Under the pieces are notes generated by a model. It had not been told where the DNA came from and ran no database searches. It saw nothing but the letters and a program-made list of their open reading frames with translations. Below are positions 1-8,882 of a DNA stretch of 64,000 bases, in pieces. The stretch is from positions 32,852 to 96,851 of the IMG/VR virus record IMGVR_UViG_3300035698_022738. One strand, given 5' to 3'. The DNA is from a virus. Made by a program: the position numbers and the translations under genes. The first letter of the stretch is position 1; each line of letters starts with the position of its first letter.

Positions 1-2
1 CC

Positions 3-677
3 GTAGCAACTCACACAGGAGTAGATGTAATCCATCAGCATTTGGGGACACAGGCTGCAATTGCGGCAGCTTTCACTTACGATGATAGTGCAGCAACCTA
101 CACAGATGTGACAGCTGCTTTTGCGGCAGCGGGCGTTGACGTTCAGTTGTTTGCTGAAGACGATGATCAGGTTTTGATAGCTTCTGCTGCGAAGTTCGAT
201 CAAGTAAATGTGCTGCTTGAGATTTTAGCCAGTGTCACTGTTAGTCCAACGTTCCATTTTATAGAGGATGACGGTGACTGGATAGCATACACCCCATCTG
301 ATGATACTAATGGATTTCAGCAAAATGGGTCCATTAGATGGGATAGCGATTCTTTAGCAACATGGGGACAGAGGACAGTAAACGAAGTGACAGGTGAAGC
401 TGGAGCAGTTGATTATTACTGGATCAAGATTACAAGAACCAGGAATATTGTTGCAACTCCTCCGACGGAAGATACTGTTAAGGTTACGGTAACTGGAACG
501 TTTCATGAATGGGATAGTGCGGGAAGATTGGCAATCAAAACATACAATCAAGCGGGAGAGCCGGACACAACAGACCTGCCTGCCAGCAAGTTTTGTTTTT
601 GGAGTGACACAGATGACTCCAAGCTATACCTTTGCTATAATCATGGTGGCACTATCAAGACGGTAGAAATGACATAA
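3..677 (+). CDS. Tail-fibre/appendage-like structural protein, 5' end outside the window
   Basis: The reading frame is open from the first bases of the window to TAA at 675-677, so this is the 3' part of a longer gene (225 residues visible); a TTG at 42 is only an internal codon. The sequence is rich in Ala, Thr, Asp and Val, has no transmembrane segment and few charged clusters, as in beta-rich phage appendage proteins. It lies directly upstream of a recognisable tail-fibre-type protein, which is the main reason for the structural assignment. No enzymatic motif is visible. The specific role is inference. Confidence 0.7.
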   Translation, partial: VATHTGVDVIHQHLGTQAAIAAAFTYDDSAATYTDVTAAFAAAGVDVQLFAEDDDQVLIASAAKFDQVNVLLEILASVTVSPTFHFIEDDGDWIAYTPSDDTNGFQQNGSIRWDSDSLATWGQRTVNEVTGEAGAVDYYWIKITRTRNIVATPPTEDTVKVTVTGTFHEWDSAGRLAIKTYNQAGEPDTTDLPASKFCFWSDTDDSKLYLCYNHGGTIKTVEMT

Positions 678-701
678 TGCCGGAACAAGAGGTAAGTGAA
701 T

Positions 702-1835
702 ATGGCACAGACTAAAATAACCGAGAGACTGATTGTAGAGGACCCAACGTGGCTAGGCGATCACACCTGGCAGCCGTCTGTAGATGGTGTGGTCTGGACT
801 ATCAACGACAATGCAGCCACTGAGCAATTGACATTTGATACTACTACTGGACAGTTGGCAGTGGCTACTGAGGGGGTGGCTGCTGGTTTATTGCTTGGTG
901 GGGATGCACTGTTGTACAGAAGTGCTGTCGATGTTTTATATACACCTGGTGATTTGTATGTCGCTGGTGGTGATTTGTATGTCGGAGCTGACCATACGCA
1001 AGTGGGTACAATAGAATTTTTTGGGTCCGCCGGGGGCTCAGATGTCGGCGGACGTGTGAAGAAGTACATGGCCGCTGACTATGACGGCACAGACGATCTT
1101 TGGTGGTCTGAAGTCTATCAAGACGATTACAGATGGCGTCTTGATGATACAGGCGTGAGAATGACGCTCACCTATCAAGGCCAATTGCAACTGCCAGTGC
1201 AAGGTGATACGGGTGGTCTTCTCATTGGCGAGGATGTTCATTTGTACAGAAGTGCGGCGGATGAGCTTACAACATCAGACCAGCTAAAGGTTACAAATGC
1301 AAGTTCTGGCGCAATTGAAATAGGCGCATCTATCGCTAATGTGGACTTGGATTCATATTCCCATTTGACTATCAATAATGCATTCACAGCCAGGCTTTCC
1401 ATAGTGTCGCCAGAGCAAGGCAACTGGGAAGGAGGCATTGTTATCACAAATGTGTATGCCGACAATGACATGAGGAATTGGGGCATTGGGCAAGCCTCAG
1501 TAGCATTTGGTGGTGCCTTGCACTTTGGTTATCTCAGGAACACAACTGGGGCAGCAGTCGATACATTTGCTTCTATGTCAAATGCGCTTGTTATAGATGA
1601 TAATAGTAGAGTTGCCGTTGGTCATACCGTCCCAGCAGCTATGCTGGACGTATTACAAACAGAAAATGCTGGTGGAATCCCTGTACTTGAGTTGGACCAA
1701 GATGATATATCTGAGGGCTTTATCAATTTTGTCGGAGAAAACAGAGGTAGCATTGATGAGACAGACTCAGCTGCTAGTGTCAGGGTAGAGTTGAATGGTA
1801 CAGTATACACCATAGCACTGTATGCTAACCAGTAA
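702..1835 (+). CDS. Tail fibre / receptor-binding-type structural protein with LYRSA repeats
   Basis: 377 residues. Two copies of a repeat of the type G-LL-G-x-D-x-x-LYRSA-x-D-x-L-x-T (near residues 65-85 and 170-190) resemble the LYRSAAD..L.T.D.L beta-repeats seen in phage tail fibres and other surface proteins (from memory of such families). Otherwise it is beta-rich, without signal peptide or membrane segment. ATG 702 is preferred over GTG 696 because AGAGGT lies about 8 nt upstream and the protein then begins MAQTK, the same start as the short ORF at 1857. It probably forms part of the host-contacting tip; the receptor is unknown. Confidence 0.8.
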   Translation: MAQTKITERLIVEDPTWLGDHTWQPSVDGVVWTINDNAATEQLTFDTTTGQLAVATEGVAAGLLLGGDALLYRSAVDVLYTPGDLYVAGGDLYVGADHTQVGTIEFFGSAGGSDVGGRVKKYMAADYDGTDDLWWSEVYQDDYRWRLDDTGVRMTLTYQGQLQLPVQGDTGGLLIGEDVHLYRSAADELTTSDQLKVTNASSGAIEIGASIANVDLDSYSHLTINNAFTARLSIVSPEQGNWEGGIVITNVYADNDMRNWGIGQASVAFGGALHFGYLRNTTGAAVDTFASMSNALVIDDNSRVAVGHTVPAAMLDVLQTENAGGIPVLELDQDDISEGFINFVGENRGSIDETDSAASVRVELNGTVYTIALYANQ

Positions 1836-1856
1836 AAATAATATGTGAGGTAACAA

Positions 1857-1958
1857 GTGGCACAAACTAAAATGACAGCAAGACAGATAGTCGGCAATAG
1901 TACCAATGTGGCTTGTACTCCTGCGCCGGATGGAGCGGAGACCGTATTTACCATGTAG
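1857..1958 (+). pseudogene. 33-residue ORF resembling the 5' end of the upstream fibre gene (truncated paralogue or remnant)
   Basis: GTG start with AGGT upstream in the same arrangement as the fibre gene at 702. The product starts MAQTKMTARQIVG, matching the upstream MAQTKITERLIV, and ends after 33 codons at TAG 1956-1958. About 50 nt of non-coding sequence follow before the next ribosome binding site. The simplest reading is a duplicated fibre gene that lost most of its body. It could still be translated as a small peptide, so the pseudogene label is inference. Confidence 0.5.
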
Positions 1959-2010
1959 CAAAAAGAGACACCATGCTTGTTCAATACAGTTGTAAAAGGA
2001 GAGTATGATT

Positions 2011-2376
2011 ATGAAGATCACAGTAGGTACATTGGCAGAATCCAATGAGGCTTTGGGCTGGATGTCTGAGCAAAAGACATTGAAGTCCAAAGACAAATTT
2101 GCGCTCGCATTATTGCTTGTGCAAGTTAGTGGGTATTTGAAAGCTTTTGAAGAGACCAGACAGGCAGCGATTAACAATTACGGGGTGGTTGAAGGCGACA
2201 GGTTTCGTATCCTGCCCGAGAACCTTGAGGCGTTCACTACTGAGATGGGAGAACTGACATCACAGGAGTGTGAACTGCCAGACGTAAGTATAGACGTAGA
2301 ATCATTGATTGATGAGATGACCACGGCTCAGCTGGTCCAGTTGGATTGGTTGTTGATCAGGGATGAGAGTGAATGA
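2011..2376 (+). CDS. Small conserved phage protein, DUF1617-like
   Basis: 121 residues, all helical and acidic. ATG 2011 is preferred over ATG 2005 because AAGGAG at 1997-2002 then has normal spacing. The pattern MKITVGTL...EALG...L..K..FALALLL..V...LKAFEETR...I..YG, with an acidic C-terminal half ending ..LVQLDWLL, is reminiscent of the DUF1617 family of small proteins in phage tail/lysis regions. The family name is from memory and was not searched; no function is established. It sits between the fibre genes and the receiver-domain gene. Confidence 0.75.
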   Translation: MKITVGTLAESNEALGWMSEQKTLKSKDKFALALLLVQVSGYLKAFEETRQAAINNYGVVEGDRFRILPENLEAFTTEMGELTSQECELPDVSIDVESLIDEMTTAQLVQLDWLLIRDESE

Positions 2377-2410
2377 AAATTTTATCTGCTTTGTACGAAA
2401 GGTGAGACCA

Positions 2411-2806
2411 ATGCCAGCACCCAGAGTTTTGATAGTTGATGACGATGATTCCGTTTTGCAGTATTTGAGTATGTGGTTCGAGCAGCAGGCTATTATGCAT
2501 GAGTGCGTTTCGAGTTGTGCGGATGCCCTAGGTTTGTTGGATGACCATGTTTACGATCTCATCCTCATGGATATCCGCATGCCGGAAGAAGATGGAATTT
2601 CTTGTCGAAAGACTATTCTATCATTGCATCCCTCTGCATGTATCCGGATGATCACAGGTTTTCCGGATGACGCTTTTGAGGCTGGCATACCTCCAGTCCA
2701 AGTTGTGCGAAAACCTTTCGAGAAGGGGCAATTGTTTGATATGTCTGTACTGGCCTCTCAAAGGTATAGACATCGGGTAGGGGGGAGGGTAGTGAACTGT
2801 GCGTAG
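2411..2806 (+). CDS. Stand-alone response-regulator receiver domain protein
   Basis: 131 residues, a single CheY-type receiver domain with no output domain. The acidic pocket is D10-D13 in VLIVDDDD, the phosphoacceptor is D54 in LILMDIRMP, the switch Thr is T82 in MITG, and the conserved Lys is K101 in RKPF, so the residues needed for phosphotransfer are present. Start ATG 2411 follows AAAGGTGAG; a longer in-frame extension to 2363 lacks such a site. It overlaps the lysin gene by 8 nt, so the two are translationally linked. Stand-alone receivers usually act as phosphate sinks or by protein contact; its role in this late operon is unknown. No histidine kinase is visible in the window. Confidence 0.9.
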   Translation: MPAPRVLIVDDDDSVLQYLSMWFEQQAIMHECVSSCADALGLLDDHVYDLILMDIRMPEEDGISCRKTILSLHPSACIRMITGFPDDAFEAGIPPVQVVRKPFEKGQLFDMSVLASQRYRHRVGGRVVNCA

Positions 2807-5144
2807 GCCTGGAATGTGGACCTCAAACGGTTGGAATGATCGAGTATCAGAAATGCTCTCATGGCGGCCTGGAAGTCTTATGGGATTCTACGCTTATCTT
2901 GGATTCAATGGAGTTGCAGAATACAAAGAGCAATACCCGGAAGCCAGGATAATGATCAGATTTCAGCACCCTACGAACTGGCACGAGAACCTGATTCAGA
3001 GCTCTCAGGATCATGCCAACAACATTGCGAGCAAGTGGCCTGATATCAAGTCTTTGGACCCAGATGTGATCATATGGAATGAGTTGAACCTGCACTATGA
3101 GAATGGGGACCCAAACGTAGGAAATCAGTGGAAGTATCAGACGCCAGAATGGTATGCCAAGGTCGCAGAGTGGACTCAGATGGTAGCTCTTGAGATCAAG
3201 GATGTCGTTCCAGGCATGCGTCTTGTGCTTCCACCTTTTGCGTTTGGTCATAGTGAGGATGGGTCTCCGGACAATACAGGAGTTCCAAAGGAAGGATGGG
3301 CTGGCTATGACTTTTTTGAGGAGCGAGGTTTGTTTTCCCTTTTTGACAACATCGTATGCATGCATCCCTACTGGGGGGATGCGGGGGGAGAAAAACTTGA
3401 TAGGCTGTACGATGAGGAACTGGCAAGCTGGTATGCGTTTAGATGGCAGCGTGTTTACAATCTTTGCAAATCTCGGTATGGAAAGGACGTAAGATTCTTG
3501 CTTGACGAGTGTGGGAACATGCAAGCCGGATCGGGAACCTTTACAGACCAGGTAGTCTACTATGCAACACGCTGCTTGAAAGACAAAAGAATTCTAGCAC
3601 TTGCCATGTTCCTCTGGTTTGACCCAACAGGATCGCTCGGAAATATCATGAACAGCTGGGTCAACAACATGGTCATCGGAGGCGATGAGTCCCGCCTTAC
3701 TCAGCATGTCGAAACATTAGCCAACATGCCAGACGTAGAAATTGAGGCACCTCCCCACGAGGGGGATAATTGCATTGATGATGAATTGGTGAGAGTCCAG
3801 ATGTCGGACTCTATTTGGGAGGGGACCGTAGAGGCAGCCCTCAAGCATATAATCCCTGCTGAGATCAATGTCCATGACAATCAATGGGCATGGCCTGATG
3901 AGGCAGTTAAGGCCAATGTTACAGAGCTCAGAACTTACATTGCCCACCGATTAGAACACCCCAGAGATGGTGGTACTCACTACGATCTACGAGTGAGCGA
4001 TGTTGCCTGGAAGGTGTCCCCCAAAGACGAGGAACTTAGACGGACCACGGCAGCTATTGAGGCTACTCGGGGGATGGTTGTTACCTCAAACGGGATGGTA
4101 GTAGAATACGAGTGTGTGAGTCAGTGCGGCAGAAGGGTAATCTGCAATGATCCAGAATGCGCTGTTGGGAACGGGTATGTGAATCCCGAGCACCCCGAGT
4201 ACGGTGGCCCAGTCTGGAACACTAGATTTTGTCAGGAGGGGAGCAAGGAATGGGCGGAAGAAGGAAAAGGTTGGGAGTGGATCGTTCTCCGGTATACGGA
4301 GGGCGTTTATGAAGATGTCAAATTAGAGAGGAGATGTGAAATGGCATTAAATCCAGGAGTACCTGCCTCTCAGCTGCCAGTGTTGACAATTGAAGAGGCA
4401 AATAGTGGAATCTTTGGAGTCCGGCTTGGCCCAGATACCCACAAGTGGTTGTGGGATGATAATGGGATTAAGAGTGGTGTCGTGCGAGTGGTCGATGCAA
4501 TTACGGCGCATAAGAAGTATGGTCATGATGATGTGATTGGGCCGGATGACCTTGTGTGGATTGTTGACCGCGCTAGAATTATCACTAGTGCCGCTGGTGG
4601 TGATAACCATTTTATCGCGTTCAGTTTCATTGATGAGCGTGGCATTCCTGTTTGGAATGTTCCGCTGTTCTCGGCGTGGCCCACTGATCGTCTCAAAAAC
4701 GCATCTTGGAATGCTGAGATGTGGGATGAGTATCGCCTTGACTATATGTCACCGCAGACAAACCAGTTTGCAATGGGTGGTGGGAATTTCGGCCCGACGA
4801 ACAACAGCGACGAAGTTGGACCGTACACGTTCATGGTTTTGGATGTTGACCCGACAAGTCCATACGCGCATCCATCTGAAGTTGCTGAAGGTTGGGGAAT
4901 GCCTGGAAACTGGCATATCCCTGGTGATTGCGCGTGGATGTTGGTCAAGGCAAGGGACGCATACCCATGGATGTTTGGGGGGCCAGACCCCGATCCAGAC
5001 CCCGATCCAGACCCAGACCCCGATCCAGACCCAGACCCTGATCCTGATCCAGGACCCTGTGAGTTTGAGAGAGCTACAGGCTGCTTGGTTGGAGTTATCG
5101 AGAATCTGACTGGGGCAGAGTATTACGTCGAAAAGGCCGGTTAG
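2799..5144 (+). CDS. Modular lysin / cell-wall hydrolase: glycoside hydrolase + SpoIID-like domain + beta domain + Asp-Pro linker
   Basis: 781 residues. Residues ~30-300 look like a clan-A (TIM-barrel) glycoside hydrolase: IIWNELN gives acid/base E95 after N94, and FLLDECGN gives the likely nucleophile E237. Residues ~335-510 match the SpoIID/LytB layout: IIPAEI (E355, the position of the SpoIID catalytic Glu), DEAVKAN..ELRTYIAHRL, AIEATRGMVVTSNG and FCQEGSKEWAEEGKGWEWI. A beta-rich domain (~515-725) follows, then an Asp-Pro dipeptide run (~729-751) and a 30-residue tail. Start GTG 2799 follows GGGGGAGGG. No signal peptide, so release would need a holin, which the next gene could supply. Substrate specificity of the glycosidase is not determinable. 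Confidence 0.88.
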   Translation: MRRPGMWTSNGWNDRVSEMLSWRPGSLMGFYAYLGFNGVAEYKEQYPEARIMIRFQHPTNWHENLIQSSQDHANNIASKWPDIKSLDPDVIIWNELNLHYENGDPNVGNQWKYQTPEWYAKVAEWTQMVALEIKDVVPGMRLVLPPFAFGHSEDGSPDNTGVPKEGWAGYDFFEERGLFSLFDNIVCMHPYWGDAGGEKLDRLYDEELASWYAFRWQRVYNLCKSRYGKDVRFLLDECGNMQAGSGTFTDQVVYYATRCLKDKRILALAMFLWFDPTGSLGNIMNSWVNNMVIGGDESRLTQHVETLANMPDVEIEAPPHEGDNCIDDELVRVQMSDSIWEGTVEAALKHIIPAEINVHDNQWAWPDEAVKANVTELRTYIAHRLEHPRDGGTHYDLRVSDVAWKVSPKDEELRRTTAAIEATRGMVVTSNGMVVEYECVSQCGRRVICNDPECAVGNGYVNPEHPEYGGPVWNTRFCQEGSKEWAEEGKGWEWIVLRYTEGVYEDVKLERRCEMALNPGVPASQLPVLTIEEANSGIFGVRLGPDTHKWLWDDNGIKSGVVRVVDAITAHKKYGHDDVIGPDDLVWIVDRARIITSAAGGDNHFIAFSFIDERGIPVWNVPLFSAWPTDRLKNASWNAEMWDEYRLDYMSPQTNQFAMGGGNFGPTNNSDEVGPYTFMVLDVDPTSPYAHPSEVAEGWGMPGNWHIPGDCAWMLVKARDAYPWMFGGPDPDPDPDPDPDPDPDPDPDPDPGPCEFERATGCLVGVIENLTGAEYYVEKAG

Positions 5145-5196
5145 ACTTGAGTAGCTCACATTGTGAGTCAAACGCAATAGCGAAAGGAACCAAAAA

Positions 5197-5610
5197 ATGA
5201 AGAAGTTCGTGATACCGTTCACAATCGTCTTGGTCACATTTGTGCTTGCTGGGGCGGCCTTCGCCCAGGATACCGTGGATTTTGTTCAGTTGCCGTCCGA
5301 GCAACTGAGTGGGATTTTGGTTTTGGCTGGAGTCCCTCTGGGAGCTGTGATATTCATTTTGATTGAGATGCTGAAATTGTTCGGTAAGGCAATCGGCACC
5401 GCATTCTTTGATACCACAGCCGTCTGGTGGAATTTGGTACTATCTATACTGGCCTTTGCCTTGGTCTTTGTCTGGCAACTCGGGTATCTTCCGGAGGGTA
5501 CCACACAGACCCTGGTTGCCATCTTCACGTTCCTGACAACGTTTGCGTCGGCAGCGGGTATCTACAATCTGACAGCGCAGTCTGGGGTATTCCCATCTCG
5601 TAAAGGATAA
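5197..5610 (+). CDS. Small multi-pass membrane protein with signal sequence, holin candidate
   Basis: 137 residues. The N-terminus is a typical Sec signal or first membrane segment ending AFAQD, followed by three hydrophobic segments near residues 36-62, 76-98 and 106-126, and a short charged tail SRKG. Small size, multiple membrane spans and position immediately after the lysin and before a strong terminator suggest a holin. AAAGGAA lies upstream of ATG 5197. It could instead be a membrane-inserted virion or unrelated membrane protein; no family-specific motif was recognised. Confidence 0.75.
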   Translation: MKKFVIPFTIVLVTFVLAGAAFAQDTVDFVQLPSEQLSGILVLAGVPLGAVIFILIEMLKLFGKAIGTAFFDTTAVWWNLVLSILAFALVFVWQLGYLPEGTTQTLVAIFTFLTTFASAAGIYNLTAQSGVFPSRKG

Positions 5611-5624
5611 ATTGTTATAGCTCA

Positions 5625-5669
5625 AAAACTGCCTCGTTTTCGTTCTATGATACGAGGCAGTTTTTTTTT
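5625..5669 (+). terminator. Rho-independent terminator ending the late/lysis region
   Basis: Inverted repeat AACTGCCTCGT / ACGAGGCAGTT separated by a 13-nt loop and followed by nine T. The A-run on the left arm makes it potentially bidirectional. It lies exactly between the holin-like gene and the helicase gene, whose ATG at 5679 starts 9 nt after the T-run. Confidence 0.92.
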
Positions 5670-5678
5670 GTGGAGAAA

Positions 5679-7037
5679 ATGCTTACATTTTTGGTTGGAG
5701 ATACCTACACAAAAATAGAGGACGCTAACCTTGCGGTCAGGTCGAAGATCAAAAAAGCTGTGTCGGCCAGACCCCAGGGTTTTCAGTATATGAAGAAGTT
5801 TAGGGATGGGTTTTGGGATGGCTATATCTCATTGCTCAAAGATAGCAGGTTCCCTACGGGACTCTTGCAACAAGTCACAGATGATCTGGATGAGTCCGGC
5901 ACTGAGTATCAAATATCGAGGGTATCTGAAACTCCCTGTCCTGATATGGATGCAATTGAAATCGAGGGATTTGATCTACGACCCTACCAAAGAGATGCGG
6001 TTGAAAAATCTCTAAGGGCCGGGCGTGGTGTTTTGGAAATGGCTACAAACTCCGGTAAGACTCTTGTTGCGGCCTCGATTATCCGAGCAACTGGTATGCA
6101 GGCCATTGTCATTGTACCCAATCGTACCCTGCTTTTTCAGACAGCGGAAAGTCTGTCTAAAATGCTTGGTGCTGAGATTGGGATGTTTGGTGGAAACCAC
6201 AAAGATTTCCTGCCTGTGACTGTGACTACAATGCAGTCACTAAAAAAGATGACAAAAACAGAGGATATATCCAGCAACCAAACTCTCATCATTGATGAAT
6301 GTCATCATACTCGGGCCGGACAGATTTTTGATACAATCTTCTCCGTTCCAGGTTATTTTAGATTTGGAATGTCTGGGACCCCCATCCGAGGTGATGACTT
6401 GAGCGACCTCAAGCTGATGGCAGCTACCGGAGGTGTAATCTGCTCAGTCTCCAACATGGACCTAATTGACAGTGATTTCTCGGAGATGCCTACGGTCTTT
6501 TTTCTCTCAGTCGAGGTGCCTAACCGTGGGGGTGAGACAGACTATCAAGAGGCCTATCGAGCGTGCATTGTCCGCAACCACGTCCGCAATGATTTGATTG
6601 TCTCAATTGCAGAGAGAGAGTCAAAGAGTCGGGGGCCTGTTCTGGTTCTGGTTGACTGGATTGAGCACCTTGATTCAATACGATCTCTCTACTCAGGGGA
6701 AGGAAACTGGCTGTTTTTGAATGGCTCTATGTCACAGGCTGAGATAGTTAGTGGCCTCGAAGAGTTTAGATCAGGGACGGTAGATGCCATGGTTGCCACT
6801 GATATATTTGGTGAGGGTATCGACGTGCCTGCAATTTGTACCGTTGTCATGGCAAGCGGGGGGAAAAGTCGTATCAAGGTCCTGCAAAGGATTGGTCGGG
6901 GTATGCGTAAAGGAAAAGAGTGCGAAGGTCTGCATGTGTATGATTTTTTGGATGATACCCACGACATATTGCTATCTCATTCCGCTCAGAGATATGAGGT
7001 TTACAAGGGAGAGGGATTTGCCATTAAAAGAGCCTGA
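5679..7037 (+). CDS. Superfamily 2 DNA helicase, UvsW-like
   Basis: 452 residues. Motif I TNSGKT (~123-128), motif II DECH (206-209), motif III-like GMSGTP, and motifs V/VI DIFGEGIDVP and QRIGRGMR (~405) define an SF2 helicase. The N-terminal ~95 residues (RPQGFQYMKKFRDGFWDG) resemble the small domain before the helicase core in T4 UvsW-type enzymes. UvsW-type helicases unwind branched recombination and replication intermediates, which fits the RecA, UvsY-like and gp32-like genes further on. ATG 5679 with adjacent GGAG is likelier than GTG 5670, which directly follows the terminator T-run. Confidence 0.92.
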   Translation: MLTFLVGDTYTKIEDANLAVRSKIKKAVSARPQGFQYMKKFRDGFWDGYISLLKDSRFPTGLLQQVTDDLDESGTEYQISRVSETPCPDMDAIEIEGFDLRPYQRDAVEKSLRAGRGVLEMATNSGKTLVAASIIRATGMQAIVIVPNRTLLFQTAESLSKMLGAEIGMFGGNHKDFLPVTVTTMQSLKKMTKTEDISSNQTLIIDECHHTRAGQIFDTIFSVPGYFRFGMSGTPIRGDDLSDLKLMAATGGVICSVSNMDLIDSDFSEMPTVFFLSVEVPNRGGETDYQEAYRACIVRNHVRNDLIVSIAERESKSRGPVLVLVDWIEHLDSIRSLYSGEGNWLFLNGSMSQAEIVSGLEEFRSGTVDAMVATDIFGEGIDVPAICTVVMASGGKSRIKVLQRIGRGMRKGKECEGLHVYDFLDDTHDILLSHSAQRYEVYKGEGFAIKRA

Positions 7038-7572
7038 TCTCGTTATACAATATAAGCAAGCATGCCGGGAGGTCCTGGGGGCCTCTGTCAGGGTTGCCAA
7101 AAAACACTTCGAGAAATTTAATCTTGTGGAAGGTAGCCTGGCTCGGGAAGGTGTCTCACCCAGGCACTTTGCATTTTCTGTCGTGAAATATTGGAGACCA
7201 TTCGTAGAATCAAAGGGTTGGCGAAGTCTCCCCATCAACATTTTCCTCGGGAAGAAAGCTCGTGACAGATACTTTGATGAGATCATCGAAAAGCCATATC
7301 TCAATCTGGGGTTCTCCGAGAAAACAAGAACTGAGTCCAATGTCCTGGCCGATGAGATATGCGTTGGTCGATATGTGATTGAGAGTTACATCTACTACGA
7401 TTTGGAAGTCAGCCCAGAAGAAGCCATAGGGAATTTGAGGCTTTCAGAGGACTGGCAATTTGCCATGGAACAAGGCCAGCGACCAGTTCAAAAAGCTGCT
7501 CGGGCTCTCTGCTCTTTGTACGGGATAGACAGCAAATCATCTAACTACAATCGATTGGCGGAGGATGCATGA
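6994..7572 (+). CDS. Unknown phage protein between two helicase genes
   Basis: 192 residues from ATG 6994, overlapping the end of the UvsW-like gene; TTG 7018, preceded by AAGGGAGAGG, is an equally plausible start. The frame continues upstream to 6784 only as a shadow of the helicase gene. The product is helical with basic stretches and a central KYWRPFVESKGW, without zinc or catalytic motifs. Its stop overlaps the DnaB-like gene by 4 nt, so a role in replication such as helicase loading is suggested only by position. Confidence 0.8.
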   Translation: MRFTRERDLPLKEPDLVIQYKQACREVLGASVRVAKKHFEKFNLVEGSLAREGVSPRHFAFSVVKYWRPFVESKGWRSLPINIFLGKKARDRYFDEIIEKPYLNLGFSEKTRTESNVLADEICVGRYVIESYIYYDLEVSPEEAIGNLRLSEDWQFAMEQGQRPVQKAARALCSLYGIDSKSSNYNRLAEDA

Positions 7573-8873
7573 AAGAGCAATATGGGTGGAGCCTTGAGTT
7601 CCGGCGCAGGATTATTGCCCTATGCCTCGATCCTACATGGTTCTCAAGTTTTGGTGTGTTAGTTATCAAACCAGAATTTTTTGATCTGGAAGAGGAGCGT
7701 GAAGTTGTCACAGAAATTATTGATTTTTACGAGAAATATCAAAGGGCTCCATATGAGGACGAGCTGCTGACAATATTCGATGGAGAGGACGATATATTTT
7801 CTGACCTTGTGGAAGAATGCTTTGACCTTCTGGAAGTGGGGGACCTTGAATTTGCCAAGGACAGCTCCCTGCAATTTGCTAAAGAGCAAGCCATGAAAAA
7901 TGCGATCCTTGCCTCTGCTGATGACATTAAGGGCGGGGACTTGTCAAAGCCAATTGAACGGGTCGAAGAGGCTATGCACGTCGGCTTGGATATCAATGAT
8001 CTTGGCCTGTCCCTGAAGGATGACAGGAGTTGGGCTTATGAGGAACGGTCAGACAACAAGATGATGACTGGCTGGCATTTGGTTGACATCATGCTTGAGG
8101 GAGGTCTTGGCCCAGGTGAATTGGGAGTTATCCTGGGGTCAACAAATGTTGGCAAGACCAGAGCTCTCATCAACATCGGAGTCGGGGCCTCTGGAATTGT
8201 AGGTAGGGCAACTGTTGGACATGTGACGTTGGAGTTGTCTGCTCGAAAAGTTGCCAAGAGGTATGCAGCTCGGACGGTCTTCCGGTGGATTGGTACAGAG
8301 GACCCCGATGAGTATTTGGATGAGTTCCACGAATCTACTGCGTTCAAGATGCCGGGGAACATTTACATAAAAGAGTTCCCAACTTCATCTGCCAGTGCGC
8401 GTGAGGTAGACATTTGGATAGAGCGTCTGAAGATGTCTGGGGTTGAACTTGATCTGCTCATCGTAGACTCTCCGGATGAGATGGCACATGAATCTATCGG
8501 AGAATATCGGCACAACATCGGCCATACGTTTAAGCTGCTTCGGGCCATTGGGATCAAGTGGGATATCCCCGTGTGGGTAGCTGCCCAGGGAACCAGAGAC
8601 AGCCTATCGAAAGAAGTCGTGACCCTCAAGGATATTGCTGAGAGCTTTGACAAGGCTCGGATAGCTGATGTTGTTCTGGCCCTATGCCAAACCGTTGCTG
8701 AAGAAGAAGATGAAAAGCTACGTTTGTTTGCGGCAAAGGTCAGGGACGGCGATAAGGGTTGGATGGTAGAATGTCATACTGACAGCGATAGTCATGCAAT
8801 AATTTCTGAGAGTTTTATAACCCGGTCTGAAATGGCAGAGCGGAAAAACGAAAGAATGCAGAGTAGGATGTAG
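7569..8873 (+). CDS. Replicative DNA helicase, DnaB-like (RecA-fold)
   Basis: 434 residues. An N-terminal helical domain (~1-150) precedes a RecA-type ATPase core: Walker A GSTNVGKT (190-197), GGLGPGELGVI before it, and Walker B LLIVDSPDE (~297-305). The layout N-domain, linker, then G-x-x-x-L-D-x-x-L..GG-like sequence matches DnaB/gp41 hexameric helicases that drive the replication fork with primase. Primase lies 1.5 kb downstream in the same direction. ATGA overlap with the previous gene. Confidence 0.9.
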   Translation: MKEQYGWSLEFRRRIIALCLDPTWFSSFGVLVIKPEFFDLEEEREVVTEIIDFYEKYQRAPYEDELLTIFDGEDDIFSDLVEECFDLLEVGDLEFAKDSSLQFAKEQAMKNAILASADDIKGGDLSKPIERVEEAMHVGLDINDLGLSLKDDRSWAYEERSDNKMMTGWHLVDIMLEGGLGPGELGVILGSTNVGKTRALINIGVGASGIVGRATVGHVTLELSARKVAKRYAARTVFRWIGTEDPDEYLDEFHESTAFKMPGNIYIKEFPTSSASAREVDIWIERLKMSGVELDLLIVDSPDEMAHESIGEYRHNIGHTFKLLRAIGIKWDIPVWVAAQGTRDSLSKEVVTLKDIAESFDKARIADVVLALCQTVAEEEDEKLRLFAAKVRDGDKGWMVECHTDSDSHAIISESFITRSEMAERKNERMQSRM

Positions 8874-8882
8874 AGGAGAGAT

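Noticed and set aside
2859-3524. 221-codon minus-strand frame, and other minus-strand frames across the window
   Set aside because: All lie opposite well-supported + strand genes and show no domains or ribosome binding sites; the window appears entirely + strand.
4537-5109. 190-codon frame inside the lysin gene
   Set aside because: It is a different frame of the lysin DNA, kept open partly by the Asp-Pro codon repeat, and lacks protein-like features.
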